DNA of 27,248 bases from Thermoplasmata archaeon M9B2D (GTDB taxonomy: Archaea > Thermoplasmatota > E2 > DHVEG-1): contig MUGD01000013.1 of NCBI GenBank assembly GCA_002900555.1, forward strand, positions 1 to 27,248, in the 5' to 3' direction. Each line of letters begins with the position of its first letter. Position 1 is the first letter of the stretch. Under the pieces are notes generated by a model that had not been told where the DNA came from, did no database searches, and saw only the letters and a program-made list of their open reading frames with translations. The translations under genes and the position numbers were made by a program. Positions 16,464 to 24,282 of this stretch are shown here, in pieces.

Positions 16464-16679
16464 CTAATGGTCTTCTTTGTTGTTTAAATGTCTATTTAAG
16501 ACATATAACGGCGGTATCGCAAGGACGACCCCTATGAGTAGCAGATGTATCAAATAGGAAGAATCCAGATGGATATCAAGAAGAAGCCAGACACTTCTAA
16601 ATATTAATATTGAGGCAAAGACTAACATCATCTCCCAAAAAATATGGTATTGTTCTTTCATAGTGAAGAGACATATCAT
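16464..16679 (-). CDS. Small two-helix membrane protein
   Basis: 71 residues from 16679, or 65 if it starts at the ATG at 16661 (MKEQYHIFWEMM). Two hydrophobic helices (MMLVFASILIFRSVWLLL and SYLIHLLLIGVVLAIPPLYVL) are joined by a short DIHLDSS loop, and the tail is charged (NRHLNNKEDH). Family not recognised. It is on the same strand as, and just downstream of, the secreted protein at 16698-17285 and may be co-transcribed with it. Confidence 0.6.
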   Translation of the reverse strand: MICLFTMKEQYHIFWEMMLVFASILIFRSVWLLLDIHLDSSYLIHLLLIGVVLAIPPLYVLNRHLNNKEDH

Positions 16680-16697
16680 ATCTGTTAAAAAATTTTA

Positions 16698-17285
16698 TTA
16701 TGAAGGGAGTGGATGGATTGTAATTGGATCTAAGGTTACAATATCTCCCCATATTTTGAAGAAAAAGAAATACGCTCCAACTTCAACGGTTAAGGTTATA
16801 TTTTCACCATTGGTGATGAGAGGTATAAACTGATCATTCGATGCAATGGAATAGTTTATATACTCCCATTCTAAACTTTTACATCTATTATTAACTGATT
16901 GATTTAGCAGAATATACGTACCATTGAAAGAAACCGCTATATATACGCAGGTAAAACGAGGAATTATGACTTTATAATTCAATCGATGCTTGCAGACAAC
17001 CGAGAAGTTAATTTGCGGTATCATTCCATTAATCTCAGGGAAATAGAAATCTCTTGTATCACTTTGGTTTATAGTGACTATCGGTTCGAGATCGTCCTTT
17101 GAGAATCTATGTAGAAATGAGTCCCAAGTAACTGAGATATTTGCAACAATGTTTTCCGTAGATATAAGATTGTTCTGAAAAGACAGTTCTTTGTTGGACT
17201 GATTAGCATGTATTGGTTCGATACTTACTATCATTAGTATAACTATCATTCCTAAGATAGCTGTTGTCTGTGGGTTTTTCTTCAT
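16698..17285 (-). CDS. Secreted protein of unknown function
   Basis: 195 residues. I choose the ATG at 17285 because it follows aagggga at good spacing; a second ATG at 17306 is in frame. The N-terminus is a signal peptide (KKNPQTT, then AILGMIVILMIVSIEPIHA). The mature part contains several N-glycosylation sequons (NIS, NQS, NFS, NGT, NYS, NIT) and is beta-rich, with no membrane anchor (YFFFFKIWGDIVTL near the end is short). The pattern 'ANISVTWDSF...' recalls Ig-like strands, but no family is recognised. Probably extracellular. It lies downstream of the large membrane protein gene with a ~115-bp gap that holds its own TATA-like elements. Confidence 0.65.
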   Translation of the reverse strand: MKKNPQTTAILGMIVILMIVSIEPIHANQSNKELSFQNNLISTENIVANISVTWDSFLHRFSKDDLEPIVTINQSDTRDFYFPEINGMIPQINFSVVCKHRLNYKVIIPRFTCVYIAVSFNGTYILLNQSVNNRCKSLEWEYINYSIASNDQFIPLITNGENITLTVEVGAYFFFFKIWGDIVTLDPITIHPLPS

Positions 17286-17401
17286 TGGAATCCCCTTAAA
17301 TAGCATATTTATAATTCCATTCTCATTATATAAATTTTTTCAATAGATGTTTAAATACAAAATACTCGGAGAAAAACTATCAAATATTCCAATTTTTATG
17401 T

Positions 17402-19753
17402 TTATATCTTTCTAATAATACCGGGCAAACCAAGAATATATTTCACACGAGTAAACTCACTTAACCCATATCCATTTAATTCCACGGTATGACCTGGCCA
17501 GGAAAACGTACCTGTCGCATAACAGGGTCCCTCAAACATACCTGTTCGTGCAAATCTCCACACTTTTTCATGGGTATTATAGACGACGATATCTAATTTT
17601 AAGACCATATCATCTCGTTTTGCTTCTATATGAAGCTTCTTTGGATATTTCAGAAGAGGCAACCCAAGGGGATTTGCAATTTCTGTATAGGTGATGTCAA
17701 AATGGTTAAACTCAGTGATATTTCGATTGTTCGGGGAAATTATAATAGAATCGAAAGATAACTTGAATGGAGTACGAAGAACAAATTTTGATACGTACAT
17801 CTCCCATCCGTTATCAAAATGAAGGTTCGCCCAATCCCACCCTTTTGAAACCGAGCGAGGGACGATACTTTGCCAGACATGATCATGATATCCTATGCCA
17901 GCAACACGATATTGTCTCCCATCCCAGGTTATATTGCCTGATACTTTACAACGGGGGACATAATAATCTCCCCCGGTTGCGAGGCTTGCTATTGGTAGAT
18001 TCGCACTTCTACCTTCAACCCATACCGGCAGAAAATCTGCAGTAAATTCTAAATCTACGACAAAGTTTTTTTCATTGTTGACTGCATGGACCTGCCATGA
18101 GGGATACAATCCTTTTATCCAACTATTTTGAAATGAAACATCAACACCAGGGCCACCTGCCTGTAATGTTCCTCTTCGTTTGTTAAATATACTAAAATCG
18201 TAGCCGTTATTCGAATCATCAAATAAGAGAATGAAGAGATTGTCTGGTTTTAAGAACCGGATATCAAAGAATTTCATCTGATTGAAACTCACCACAAGCG
18301 AGTATCCCTGCAGGTCGCTCTCCAGACCATTAAAAAATACGTTAAAATACCACCATTCTCGTCGACTTCCTTTATGAAACCCTTCGTCTTCAGGTAGAAG
18401 GATATGTCTCCCTGAGTCAATCAACCGGTTGGTCCCTGGTGGTGTTGGTTCCGGATCCTCTCCAGAAATGGGCATTTCTCCTTGAATCGTCGGTATTTGA
18501 ATGGTATCTTTGGGGGTCAGACTATTTTGGTATGTGAAGTACCCAATGGAAGATATAAGAAGAACGGAACACATTCCTATTGCAAGAGTTTTTCTCTGTG
18601 TAGATCTTCGTTTTTTTCTGCGTTGCGATGACACATCTATCTGTTCGTATCTCTTGTATCTCTTCCAGTAGTAACTTCGACCGAAAAAACGCCATGTGAG
18701 GGCAAAACCGACAAAAAAGATAGGGATACATACCCAAAGAGGAACATACGTTTTTAGATTGTTTATATCTTTTACCGCTTCAAGATGCCTTTTCATTGAA
18801 TCTGCGGTGGTGTTGTATGTTAATATCGCTGCCTCACCGATGGGATTATTTACCTTTAAATAATTTGTAATCACTCGCGAACGCATCGATGAAGGATAGT
18901 ACAGCTGTAAGAACTGTGAGAGATAGGCTGAAAGAACAAGACGGCGATATACATGGATGACATATCCTGATGCCTGATTGACAGTAAGTTGGAGTGTCTC
19001 ATCACAGAAATATGTTATTCCATGCCAGGTGATCTGTTTGCTGTAGATATCAGAGCGCCACACCGAGACTTCAACACCATCGATGAATCCATTTTTTATA
19101 CGCTGCATGTCGCGCACGAGAACAACGCTTTCTTCTCCGTTCTGTTCTCCGTTGGATTCTACCCATCCTACCGAGATATTATTTACTTTATTGTCAATTG
19201 GAGGAATGTTCATATATCCAGCGTCAACATTCGAAAATTTTAGGTTAGATGTGTGAGCATCAACCCAGAACCATTCACTAACCTTTTCCGTCTCGTTTAT
19301 AACATGGAGAATTGCACCGGTATCGTCATAAATCACATCATGAATTAATGCTGTGTGTTCCTTCTGATTAAACGTAGAGACATGGATTACTTCTCGGCCT
19401 ATGAAATTCTTTTCGATTGGTGCGCGTTGAGGCAACATCCATCGTATAAAAAATGGTATATTTGTTTGATCTGTTCCCCTGATAAAAAGTCCATTTCTTT
19501 CCCAGTAATGCACAGAGCCTTGATCTTCCCAGAAATAGTCCTCGGGAAGTCTTGTTTCATCAATAACTTGATAAGGAATGAGATATCCATAGGCGATAAC
19601 ACCTAAAATCAGCAAAAAGACTCCTATAGATAAGCCTAAATCCTCATATCGTTTCAATCGAATAAAGACAAACGCAAGAATACTTGGAATAAATAATGAT
19701 ATTCCAATGATAGCAAGAACTGTATTCCAAGGTACTGTATTCCAGGGGGACAT
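17402..19753 (-). CDS. Large membrane protein: PorA/DUF3068-like N-terminal part fused to CrtC/AttH-like domain
   Basis: 783 residues. Helices at ~11-31 and ~40-58 are followed by an outside domain to ~335, a helix at ~337-354, a very basic cytoplasmic stretch (YYWKRYKRYE; QRRKKRRSTQRK) and a helix at ~389-407. The C-terminal domain (~440-783) has the signatures of the CrtC/AttH lipocalin-like family: RREWWYF at 464-470, GYSLVVSF, GIGYHDHVWQS at ~619-629 and GWDWANLHFDNGWEMYV at 638-654. CrtC members hydrate carotenoids; AttH members have other or unknown roles. The N-terminal half resembles DUF3068/PorA only in layout, which is a weak call. It is divergent from the DrsE-like and polyprenyl synthase genes, which fits a lipid or isoprenoid substrate, but that is inference. 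Confidence 0.65.
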   Translation of the reverse strand: MSPWNTVPWNTVLAIIGISLFIPSILAFVFIRLKRYEDLGLSIGVFLLILGVIAYGYLIPYQVIDETRLPEDYFWEDQGSVHYWERNGLFIRGTDQTNIPFFIRWMLPQRAPIEKNFIGREVIHVSTFNQKEHTALIHDVIYDDTGAILHVINETEKVSEWFWVDAHTSNLKFSNVDAGYMNIPPIDNKVNNISVGWVESNGEQNGEESVVLVRDMQRIKNGFIDGVEVSVWRSDIYSKQITWHGITYFCDETLQLTVNQASGYVIHVYRRLVLSAYLSQFLQLYYPSSMRSRVITNYLKVNNPIGEAAILTYNTTADSMKRHLEAVKDINNLKTYVPLWVCIPIFFVGFALTWRFFGRSYYWKRYKRYEQIDVSSQRRKKRRSTQRKTLAIGMCSVLLISSIGYFTYQNSLTPKDTIQIPTIQGEMPISGEDPEPTPPGTNRLIDSGRHILLPEDEGFHKGSRREWWYFNVFFNGLESDLQGYSLVVSFNQMKFFDIRFLKPDNLFILLFDDSNNGYDFSIFNKRRGTLQAGGPGVDVSFQNSWIKGLYPSWQVHAVNNEKNFVVDLEFTADFLPVWVEGRSANLPIASLATGGDYYVPRCKVSGNITWDGRQYRVAGIGYHDHVWQSIVPRSVSKGWDWANLHFDNGWEMYVSKFVLRTPFKLSFDSIIISPNNRNITEFNHFDITYTEIANPLGLPLLKYPKKLHIEAKRDDMVLKLDIVVYNTHEKVWRFARTGMFEGPCYATGTFSWPGHTVELNGYGLSEFTRVKYILGLPGIIRKI

Positions 19754-19770
19754 ATTTGTATCTTATAATC

Positions 19771-19777
19771 TTTATAA
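19771..19777 (-). promoter_or_regulatory. TATA box of the CrtC/AttH-like fusion gene
   Basis: tttataaa element centred ~21 nt upstream of the ATG at 19753. There is no Shine-Dalgarno, so the transcript is probably leaderless. Confidence 0.55.
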
Positions 19778-19939
19778 ACCTACGATTATTAAAACCTTAT
19801 TGTACAATTCTTATCACCTGTCTTAATAAATCGCTCTCCTAATATTTAATAAGAAAAAGTTTGTTCCGGCTTCCGAATTTGAGGTTTTTGTATTAAAATA
19901 CTTATAGAAGATAGAATATGTAGTCTCAGAGGATACTTG

Positions 19940-20416
19940 ATGCCAGAAGAGGTAATTCCAGAGGATATACGGAAAGAATACGAAAAAACAATGCAGCGAG
20001 CCATCACAAAAAAGATAGGATCCATGTTCATTATAGTCACCGAGGATACATATGATAAAGCGTTAACTGCCTTTAACTTTGCAGTAGCTGGCGTCGAGAT
20101 GGGAATGAAAGTCTCTATATTTTTCACATCACGAGGAATAAATATTCTAAAGAAATCATATAAACCACGACGCACCCATTGGGGAGAAGCACCAATCGTA
20201 TGGAAAGAAACATCCATTAAACGAAAAGGCGGGATTGTTCTTGCCGAACTTATGTATCAGGCACGAGATATGGGCGCCCATTTTTATGTATGCTATACAT
20301 CAATGATCTCTGCTGGTTTAAAAGAAGCAATGCTGCTGGATAATGTAAAAGTGATACGAATGGCTGAGTTTCTCGGATTAGCATTGGAATCAGATATACA
20401 ACTTGTCATCAGCTGA
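19940..20416 (+). CDS. DrsE-like (DsrE/DsrF/DrsH-like) sulfur-relay family protein
   Basis: 158 residues from the ATG at 19940, preceded by agagga; the TTG at 19937 is one codon upstream. Family motifs: DKALTAFNFAVAGVEMGMKVSIFFT at ~39-63 matches the 'DKALAAF..A.GA.AMGMEV.IFFT' pattern, followed by RGINILKK. Near the end come ELMYQARDMGAHFYVCYTSM, with the conserved Cys at ~118, and SDIQLVIS. DrsE proteins are small Rossmann-like oligomers; some carry persulfide sulfur on that cysteine. The N-terminal ~25 residues are charged. It is 10 nt from the polyprenyl synthase start, so the two genes form an operon; the functional link between them is unclear. Confidence 0.8.
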   Translation: MPEEVIPEDIRKEYEKTMQRAITKKIGSMFIIVTEDTYDKALTAFNFAVAGVEMGMKVSIFFTSRGINILKKSYKPRRTHWGEAPIVWKETSIKRKGGIVLAELMYQARDMGAHFYVCYTSMISAGLKEAMLLDNVKVIRMAEFLGLALESDIQLVIS

Positions 20417-20426
20417 GGGATTAACA

Positions 20427-21422
20427 ATGGACTTGGAGGAAATACTCAAAGAACGAGCAAAGATTTTTGATCGGGCATTGACAGGGAATCTTACACCACG
20501 AGAGCCAGAAATATTCTATGACGCATTACGGTGGATTCCATTATCAGGGGGAAAACGCCTTCGTCCAATCATTGCGATGCTTTCCTGTGAGGCAGTTGGC
20601 GGTGTACCAGAAACCACCATCCCATTTGGAATCGCCTTGGAATACATGCATAACTCAACACTTGTTCATGATGATATCATTGATAAGGATAAATGGCGAA
20701 GAGGACTACAAACAACCCATGAGAAATTTGGGATACCTTTTGCGATTCTTGCAGGAGATGCACTTATTGGGGAGACATACCGGATGCTCTCCTACATGGC
20801 ACCTCCAGAGCTAAATTCGGTAACATATAAAGAGATTATTCGGTCAATTGCTGAAGCTGCTAAAGACTTCTATGAAGGGGAAGCCCTGGACATCGAATTT
20901 GCTGTCCGGTCAGATGTGACAATTCCTCAGTACATGAGAATGATTGAGAAGAAAACAGCTCAACTCTATCTGCTTGCAGGAAAAGGAGGAGCATTGATTG
21001 GCAAAGGTACTAGTAAACAAGTTGAAAACCTTGCTCAATACGGGACACTCTTTGGTCTAATGTTTCAAATTAAAGACGATTTACTCAATATCCTTACTGA
21101 ACAAATCATCTTAGGAAAACAAATGATTGGAAGCGACATCCTTAATGGAAAACGGACCTTGATGCTAGTCCATGCATTATCAGAAGTCGATGAAGACGAC
21201 AAAACTAAGATGATGGCTGTTGTTGGAAACGAAAACGCAAATCAAGAGGATGTACGGGGAGTAATCGAGTTATTCCGAACATATGGATCTATCGACTATG
21301 CTCAAAATACGTTAGAAGAATTCAGGGAAGCAGCAAAGAGATGTCTTGACAGTGTAGATTCTTCTGAAAGCAAAGATATTCTCGTTGCACTTGCTGATTA
21401 TAGTGTGACAAGATTGTATTGA
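20427..21422 (+). CDS. Polyprenyl diphosphate synthase
   Basis: 331 residues. The ATG at 20427 follows gaggga; a TTG at 20403 lies inside the previous gene. Motifs: GGKRLRP at 41-47 and the first aspartate-rich motif DDIID at 82-86 followed by KDKWRRG. Then come LAGDALI, a K-T-A pair (KKTAQLYLLAG), QIKDDLLN, in which the second aspartate-rich motif reads DDLLN instead of DDxxD (217-221), and GKRTL. It condenses isopentenyl diphosphate with an allylic prenyl diphosphate to make longer chains for archaeal lipids or quinones. The residue five before the first DD is Ser77, where archaeal geranylgeranyl synthases usually have an aromatic residue, so a product longer than C20 is possible. Cytoplasmic, Mg-dependent. 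Confidence 0.88.
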   Translation: MDLEEILKERAKIFDRALTGNLTPREPEIFYDALRWIPLSGGKRLRPIIAMLSCEAVGGVPETTIPFGIALEYMHNSTLVHDDIIDKDKWRRGLQTTHEKFGIPFAILAGDALIGETYRMLSYMAPPELNSVTYKEIIRSIAEAAKDFYEGEALDIEFAVRSDVTIPQYMRMIEKKTAQLYLLAGKGGALIGKGTSKQVENLAQYGTLFGLMFQIKDDLLNILTEQIILGKQMIGSDILNGKRTLMLVHALSEVDEDDKTKMMAVVGNENANQEDVRGVIELFRTYGSIDYAQNTLEEFREAAKRCLDSVDSSESKDILVALADYSVTRLY

Positions 21423-21436
21423 TTTTTTTTAAAAAA
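21423..21436. terminator. Bidirectional T/A tract between convergent genes
   Basis: A run of eight T residues followed by six A residues directly after the synthase stop, which also forms the end of the small minus-strand ORF at 21429-21527. It gives a T-tract on both strands and so could end both transcripts. Confidence 0.4.
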
Positions 21437-21527
21437 TATACAGACTCATTAAGATGATGAGAAGGGCGACAAGAAGAAAAAAAGCTATAAGTGCGTATGG
21501 ATTAAATAGAAGTCTTCTCCAGTTCAT
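21429..21527 (-). CDS. 32-residue single-helix membrane protein
   Basis: The ATG on the minus strand at 21527 opens a 32-residue product: MNWRRLLFNPYALIA, then a hydrophobic run (FFLLVALLIILMSLYIF). A basic N-terminus followed by one ~20-residue helix predicts an N-in single-pass membrane peptide. A TATA box (atttataag on the minus strand, 21551-21557) lies ~27 nt upstream, fitting a leaderless transcript. It lies between the polyprenyl synthase and the zinc-type permease gene. Function unknown; such small proteins often bind and adjust larger membrane complexes. The alternative is a chance ORF, but promoter, basic start and clean helix together make that less likely. Confidence 0.5.
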   Translation of the reverse strand: MNWRRLLFNPYALIAFFLLVALLIILMSLYIF

Positions 21528-21550
21528 AGGTAATTATTTCTTCTTGAGCT

Positions 21551-21557
21551 TATAAAT
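21551..21557 (-). promoter_or_regulatory. TATA box of the 32-residue membrane protein
   Basis: tataaat on the + strand (ATTTATA on the minus strand) ~27 nt upstream of the ATG at 21527. Confidence 0.4.
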
Positions 21558-21634
21558 ATTTTGTTTTAGCAAGGTATGATACAATACTGAGATATAACCT
21601 TGAATAAGTAATTCAAGAGATAAAAATCTCTTCG

Positions 21635-22468
21635 CTAGACTGTATATCGGACTTTATGATAGACTGCAGTGCACAAAAAAATTCCTGCAGCAGTAAATAC
21701 GATCACACCGCTTGTTGCGACATTATACACAGCAGAAAATAAAATGCCGATAAGCACGCTTAATATTGATAAACACACAGTCAAAATCATGGTTCCCCGA
21801 AACGATTGTCTCAGCTGCAGAGCGGCAAGTCCAGGCAACACCATAAGAGCAACAACAAGAATCACCCCAATAACCTTTATCGACAGCGCAATCGTAAATG
21901 CGACGAGAAGGTTAAAGGTAAAAGTAAAGGACGTTACCGGTATGCCCGTGACCTTTGCTGATTCCTCATCAAATGTAATAGACAGTAGTTCTTTATAGAA
22001 CGCTCCAAAGAAACAAACAGATGCAAAACCAAGAACAGCGACAATAAGAAGATCTGTTTGGTCTATGGTAAGGATTGAGCCAAACAGGTAGCTAAAGATT
22101 TCAACATTAAAACCACCTGCGATACTGATAATAATCAAACCACTTGAAAATCCTAAAGCAAGCATCACGGCAATGGCAGCATCAGATTTTGCTAGTTCTT
22201 TTTTCCGCATATACGAAATACTAAGAACCGCAACAATTGAAACGATAAGTGCAGTGATAAGGGGGTTGATCCCGAGCAACAAACCAAGGGCGATTCCCCC
22301 AAAAGCGGTATGGGCGATACCATCGCTAATCATCGATTCGCGACGAAGGATAAGAAATAGCCCAATCCAGGATGTCGCAAGAGCGGAAATAACCCCGCCA
22401 ATTATTGCATATTGGAAAAATTGGTAACCAAGCAGCGAAGAGATATCATGAATTAGTGAATCAATCAT
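21635..22468 (-). CDS. znuB: Zn/Mn-type ABC transporter permease
   Basis: 277 residues. I place the start at 22468 (MIDSLIHDISSLLGYQF) because it follows aaggggga at good spacing and overlaps the ATPase gene end by 8 bp; longer starts to 22525 would lie inside the ATPase gene. It has seven to eight hydrophobic segments of the ABC-3 family. Typical motifs are YAIIGGVISALATSWIGLFLILRRESMISDGIAHTAFGGIALG near the N-terminus and LLVAFTIALSIKVIGVILVVALMVLPGLAALQL near the end. It forms the membrane channel of a metal importer together with the ATPase (22461-23240) and the binding protein (23296-24231). Last gene of the operon. Confidence 0.9.
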   Translation of the reverse strand: MIDSLIHDISSLLGYQFFQYAIIGGVISALATSWIGLFLILRRESMISDGIAHTAFGGIALGLLLGINPLITALIVSIVAVLSISYMRKKELAKSDAAIAVMLALGFSSGLIIISIAGGFNVEIFSYLFGSILTIDQTDLLIVAVLGFASVCFFGAFYKELLSITFDEESAKVTGIPVTSFTFTFNLLVAFTIALSIKVIGVILVVALMVLPGLAALQLRQSFRGTMILTVCLSILSVLIGILFSAVYNVATSGVIVFTAAGIFLCTAVYHKVRYTV

Positions 22469-23240
22469 GATGAAAATCCCCCTTACATTCATGGTCATGG
22501 AATACGAAATGGAAATGTTCACCATAGACTTTTTTTAAGGCAACGTTTGGATCGATTTCTCGAGTAATATCGCTCATATAAACGTTTTTGTTCACGCAGA
22601 GAATTTTTGTCATACGGCAAAAAACACTCGATAAGTCATGAGACACGATAAGAATGGTGATGTTTTTCTTGAGGTTTAGGTCACTGAGGAGCTTATAAAA
22701 ACTTTCCAACCCCGTTGCATCAATCCCTGCCACTGGTTCGTCAAGAATGAGAATTTCTGGGTTTCTGACAAGAGCCCTTGCGATAAACATCCGTTGTTTC
22801 TGGCCACCAGATAAACTTCCAATCCTTTTTTCAGCAATGTCATCGATTCCCATAAGAGTTAGGCATTCGCGTACTGCACTCCAATCAGTCTTCCGTAACG
22901 GTCTGCCAATAGTCGTACGAGTAATCCTCCCAAGACTGACCAATTCAGTTACTGTAAGGGGAAAATGGGTGTCAAAATGTATTGCTCCTTGTGGGATATA
23001 TGCAATACGGTCCCATTCAGAGAATGTCTGTATATTCTTTGAAAACAAACGAATAGAGCCGTTTTTTATTGGCAGAAAGCCAAAAATCGCACGTAGCAAT
23101 GTTGTTTTTCCACCTCCGTTTGGTCCAACGATACCGACATAGTCCCCTTTATTGATGGTGAACGTTGCATCTTGTATCACAAGGTCTTTTAATCGCATTA
23201 CATCGACATGTTTAAATTCAAGAACCGGATTTTCTTTCAT
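22461..23240 (-). CDS. znuC: Zn/Mn-type ABC transporter ATP-binding protein
   Basis: 259 residues. Walker A GPNGGGKTT at 39-47, Q-loop region AYIPQGAIHFD, signature LSGGQKQRMFIARAL, Walker B EILILDEPVAGID, D-loop and the switch histidine in ILIVSHDLSSVF. The order and the Q-loop context match metal (ZnuC/MntB) importers. The C-terminus is rich in His and acidic residues (YGEHFHFVFHDHECKGDFHHD), which may bind metal and is a feature of some members. It lies ~55 bp downstream of the binding-protein gene and overlaps the permease gene by 8 bp, so the three are one operon. It powers uptake by ATP hydrolysis on the cytoplasmic face. Confidence 0.92.
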   Translation of the reverse strand: MKENPVLEFKHVDVMRLKDLVIQDATFTINKGDYVGIVGPNGGGKTTLLRAIFGFLPIKNGSIRLFSKNIQTFSEWDRIAYIPQGAIHFDTHFPLTVTELVSLGRITRTTIGRPLRKTDWSAVRECLTLMGIDDIAEKRIGSLSGGQKQRMFIARALVRNPEILILDEPVAGIDATGLESFYKLLSDLNLKKNITILIVSHDLSSVFCRMTKILCVNKNVYMSDITREIDPNVALKKVYGEHFHFVFHDHECKGDFHHD

Positions 23241-23295
23241 AGAAATTACGTTCTTTTTTTTATCATGAGTTTCTTTAGAGTCTCAGGCTGTTTTG

Positions 23296-24231
23296 TCATG
23301 TTTGTAGACCTATTTTTAGGTTTTGAAGGTTCCGTTCAAGTTGTTGAAAATAATCCATTCCATCAATTACCCCAGACATCAGATAGAGACGATAGATTTG
23401 TACCGATTGGTTTGTTTTTGATTCGATAGTATTTTTCAATGTCTGAGCATAGATGTCTGAATAGACGGGATCAATGTAGACCACGTACACTTCAAGGTCC
23501 ATCATTTTATTTACAATTGCTGCTATGGTCGATGCGCTAGGCTGTTCATCAGCAGAAAGCCCAATCACACCACATTGTTTGAATCCATATCGATCTGCGA
23601 GATATCCAAACGCTGCATGCGTCACAATGATTGTATCTTTTTGTTTTGTCGATAACTCCTTTTTAAACGAATCGTCAATAGAGAGGAATCGCTGTTCTAA
23701 CTGGTCCCATCGTTGCGTATAGTACTCCTGATGTTGTGGGTCTTTTGTAATAAGTGCATTGAAGATAGATTCTGCCTGTTGTCTGGCAATAAAAGGACTA
23801 ATCCAGGTGTGTGGATCGTAAAGAGTATCGTCAGATTCGTTTGGGTTGTGGTCTTCGTATGTTTTTTCAATGAGTTCTACGTTCTTAGTTGTTTCAACAA
23901 TGATTTTTCCTTCTTTATTAAGCGTTGGAAGAATATCATCTTCGAACCAATGGTCGAGATGTGCGCCGTTGTACAGGAGGATATCTGCTTTATTTGCTGC
24001 AACAATGTCTGCTACTGTCGGTTGCCATGCATGAACGTCGGTATTGTCAGGGATAAGTTGTGTCACTGTTACATAATCACCTCCGATTTCGTTTGCGAAA
24101 AACGCTAGTGGATAAAACGTAGCAAGGATTTGAATCCCCTCTTTTTGTTGTTGTTCTACGCATCCACTGAAAACAAGACTTAATAGGAGGAAACTCTGAA
24201 GGGAAGTGAGCAGTATTCTTTTTTTTTGTAT
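23296..24231 (-). CDS. znuA: Zn/Mn-type metal-binding lipoprotein of ABC importer (no standard start codon)
   Basis: A cluster A-I metal-binding protein. The frame closes upstream at a TAA. Between it and the mature protein there is no ATG, GTG or TTG, although a perfect lipoprotein signal peptide is encoded: KKR at positions 3-5, LLTSLQSFLLLSLVFSG, then the lipobox Cys24 followed by a polar linker. The best start by position is ATA at 24231-24229, behind agggg-cgat. The next standard start is GTG at 24066, which would remove the signal and the first strand (LATFYPLAFFANEIGGDYV). Metal-site histidines appear in DNTDVHAWQP, YDPHTWISP and VTHAAFGYLADRYG, with an acidic ligand near VYIDPVYSD. 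There is no His-rich loop; an acidic one (EDHNPNESDD) replaces it. Zn or Mn cannot be told apart from this. Confidence 0.8.
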   Translation of the reverse strand: MQKKRILLTSLQSFLLLSLVFSGCVEQQQKEGIQILATFYPLAFFANEIGGDYVTVTQLIPDNTDVHAWQPTVADIVAANKADILLYNGAHLDHWFEDDILPTLNKEGKIIVETTKNVELIEKTYEDHNPNESDDTLYDPHTWISPFIARQQAESIFNALITKDPQHQEYYTQRWDQLEQRFLSIDDSFKKELSTKQKDTIIVTHAAFGYLADRYGFKQCGVIGLSADEQPSASTIAAIVNKMMDLEVYVVYIDPVYSDIYAQTLKNTIESKTNQSVQIYRLYLMSGVIDGMDYFQQLERNLQNLKIGLQT

Positions 24232-24270
24232 CGTTATCGCCCCTATGAACAGGGTTATTGAGCCGATATC

Positions 24271-24280
24271 TATTTAAAAA
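24271..24280. promoter_or_regulatory. Shared TATA element between metal operon and fur-family gene
   Basis: tatttaaaaa is roughly symmetric. It lies ~45 nt upstream of each of the two divergent start sites (24321 on the + strand and 24231 on the minus strand), so it could serve both promoters, or two overlapping boxes could share it. Confidence 0.4.
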
Positions 24281-24282
24281 TA

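Noticed and set aside
16279..16467. 62-codon + strand ORF
   Set aside because: No ribosome-binding site and a composition without coding character; it is antisense to the more protein-like remnant on the minus strand.
23713..24108. 131-codon + strand ORF opposite the metal-binding protein gene
   Set aside because: Antisense to clear ZnuA-type metal-site motifs; the product is a Val/Phe/Cys-rich shadow.
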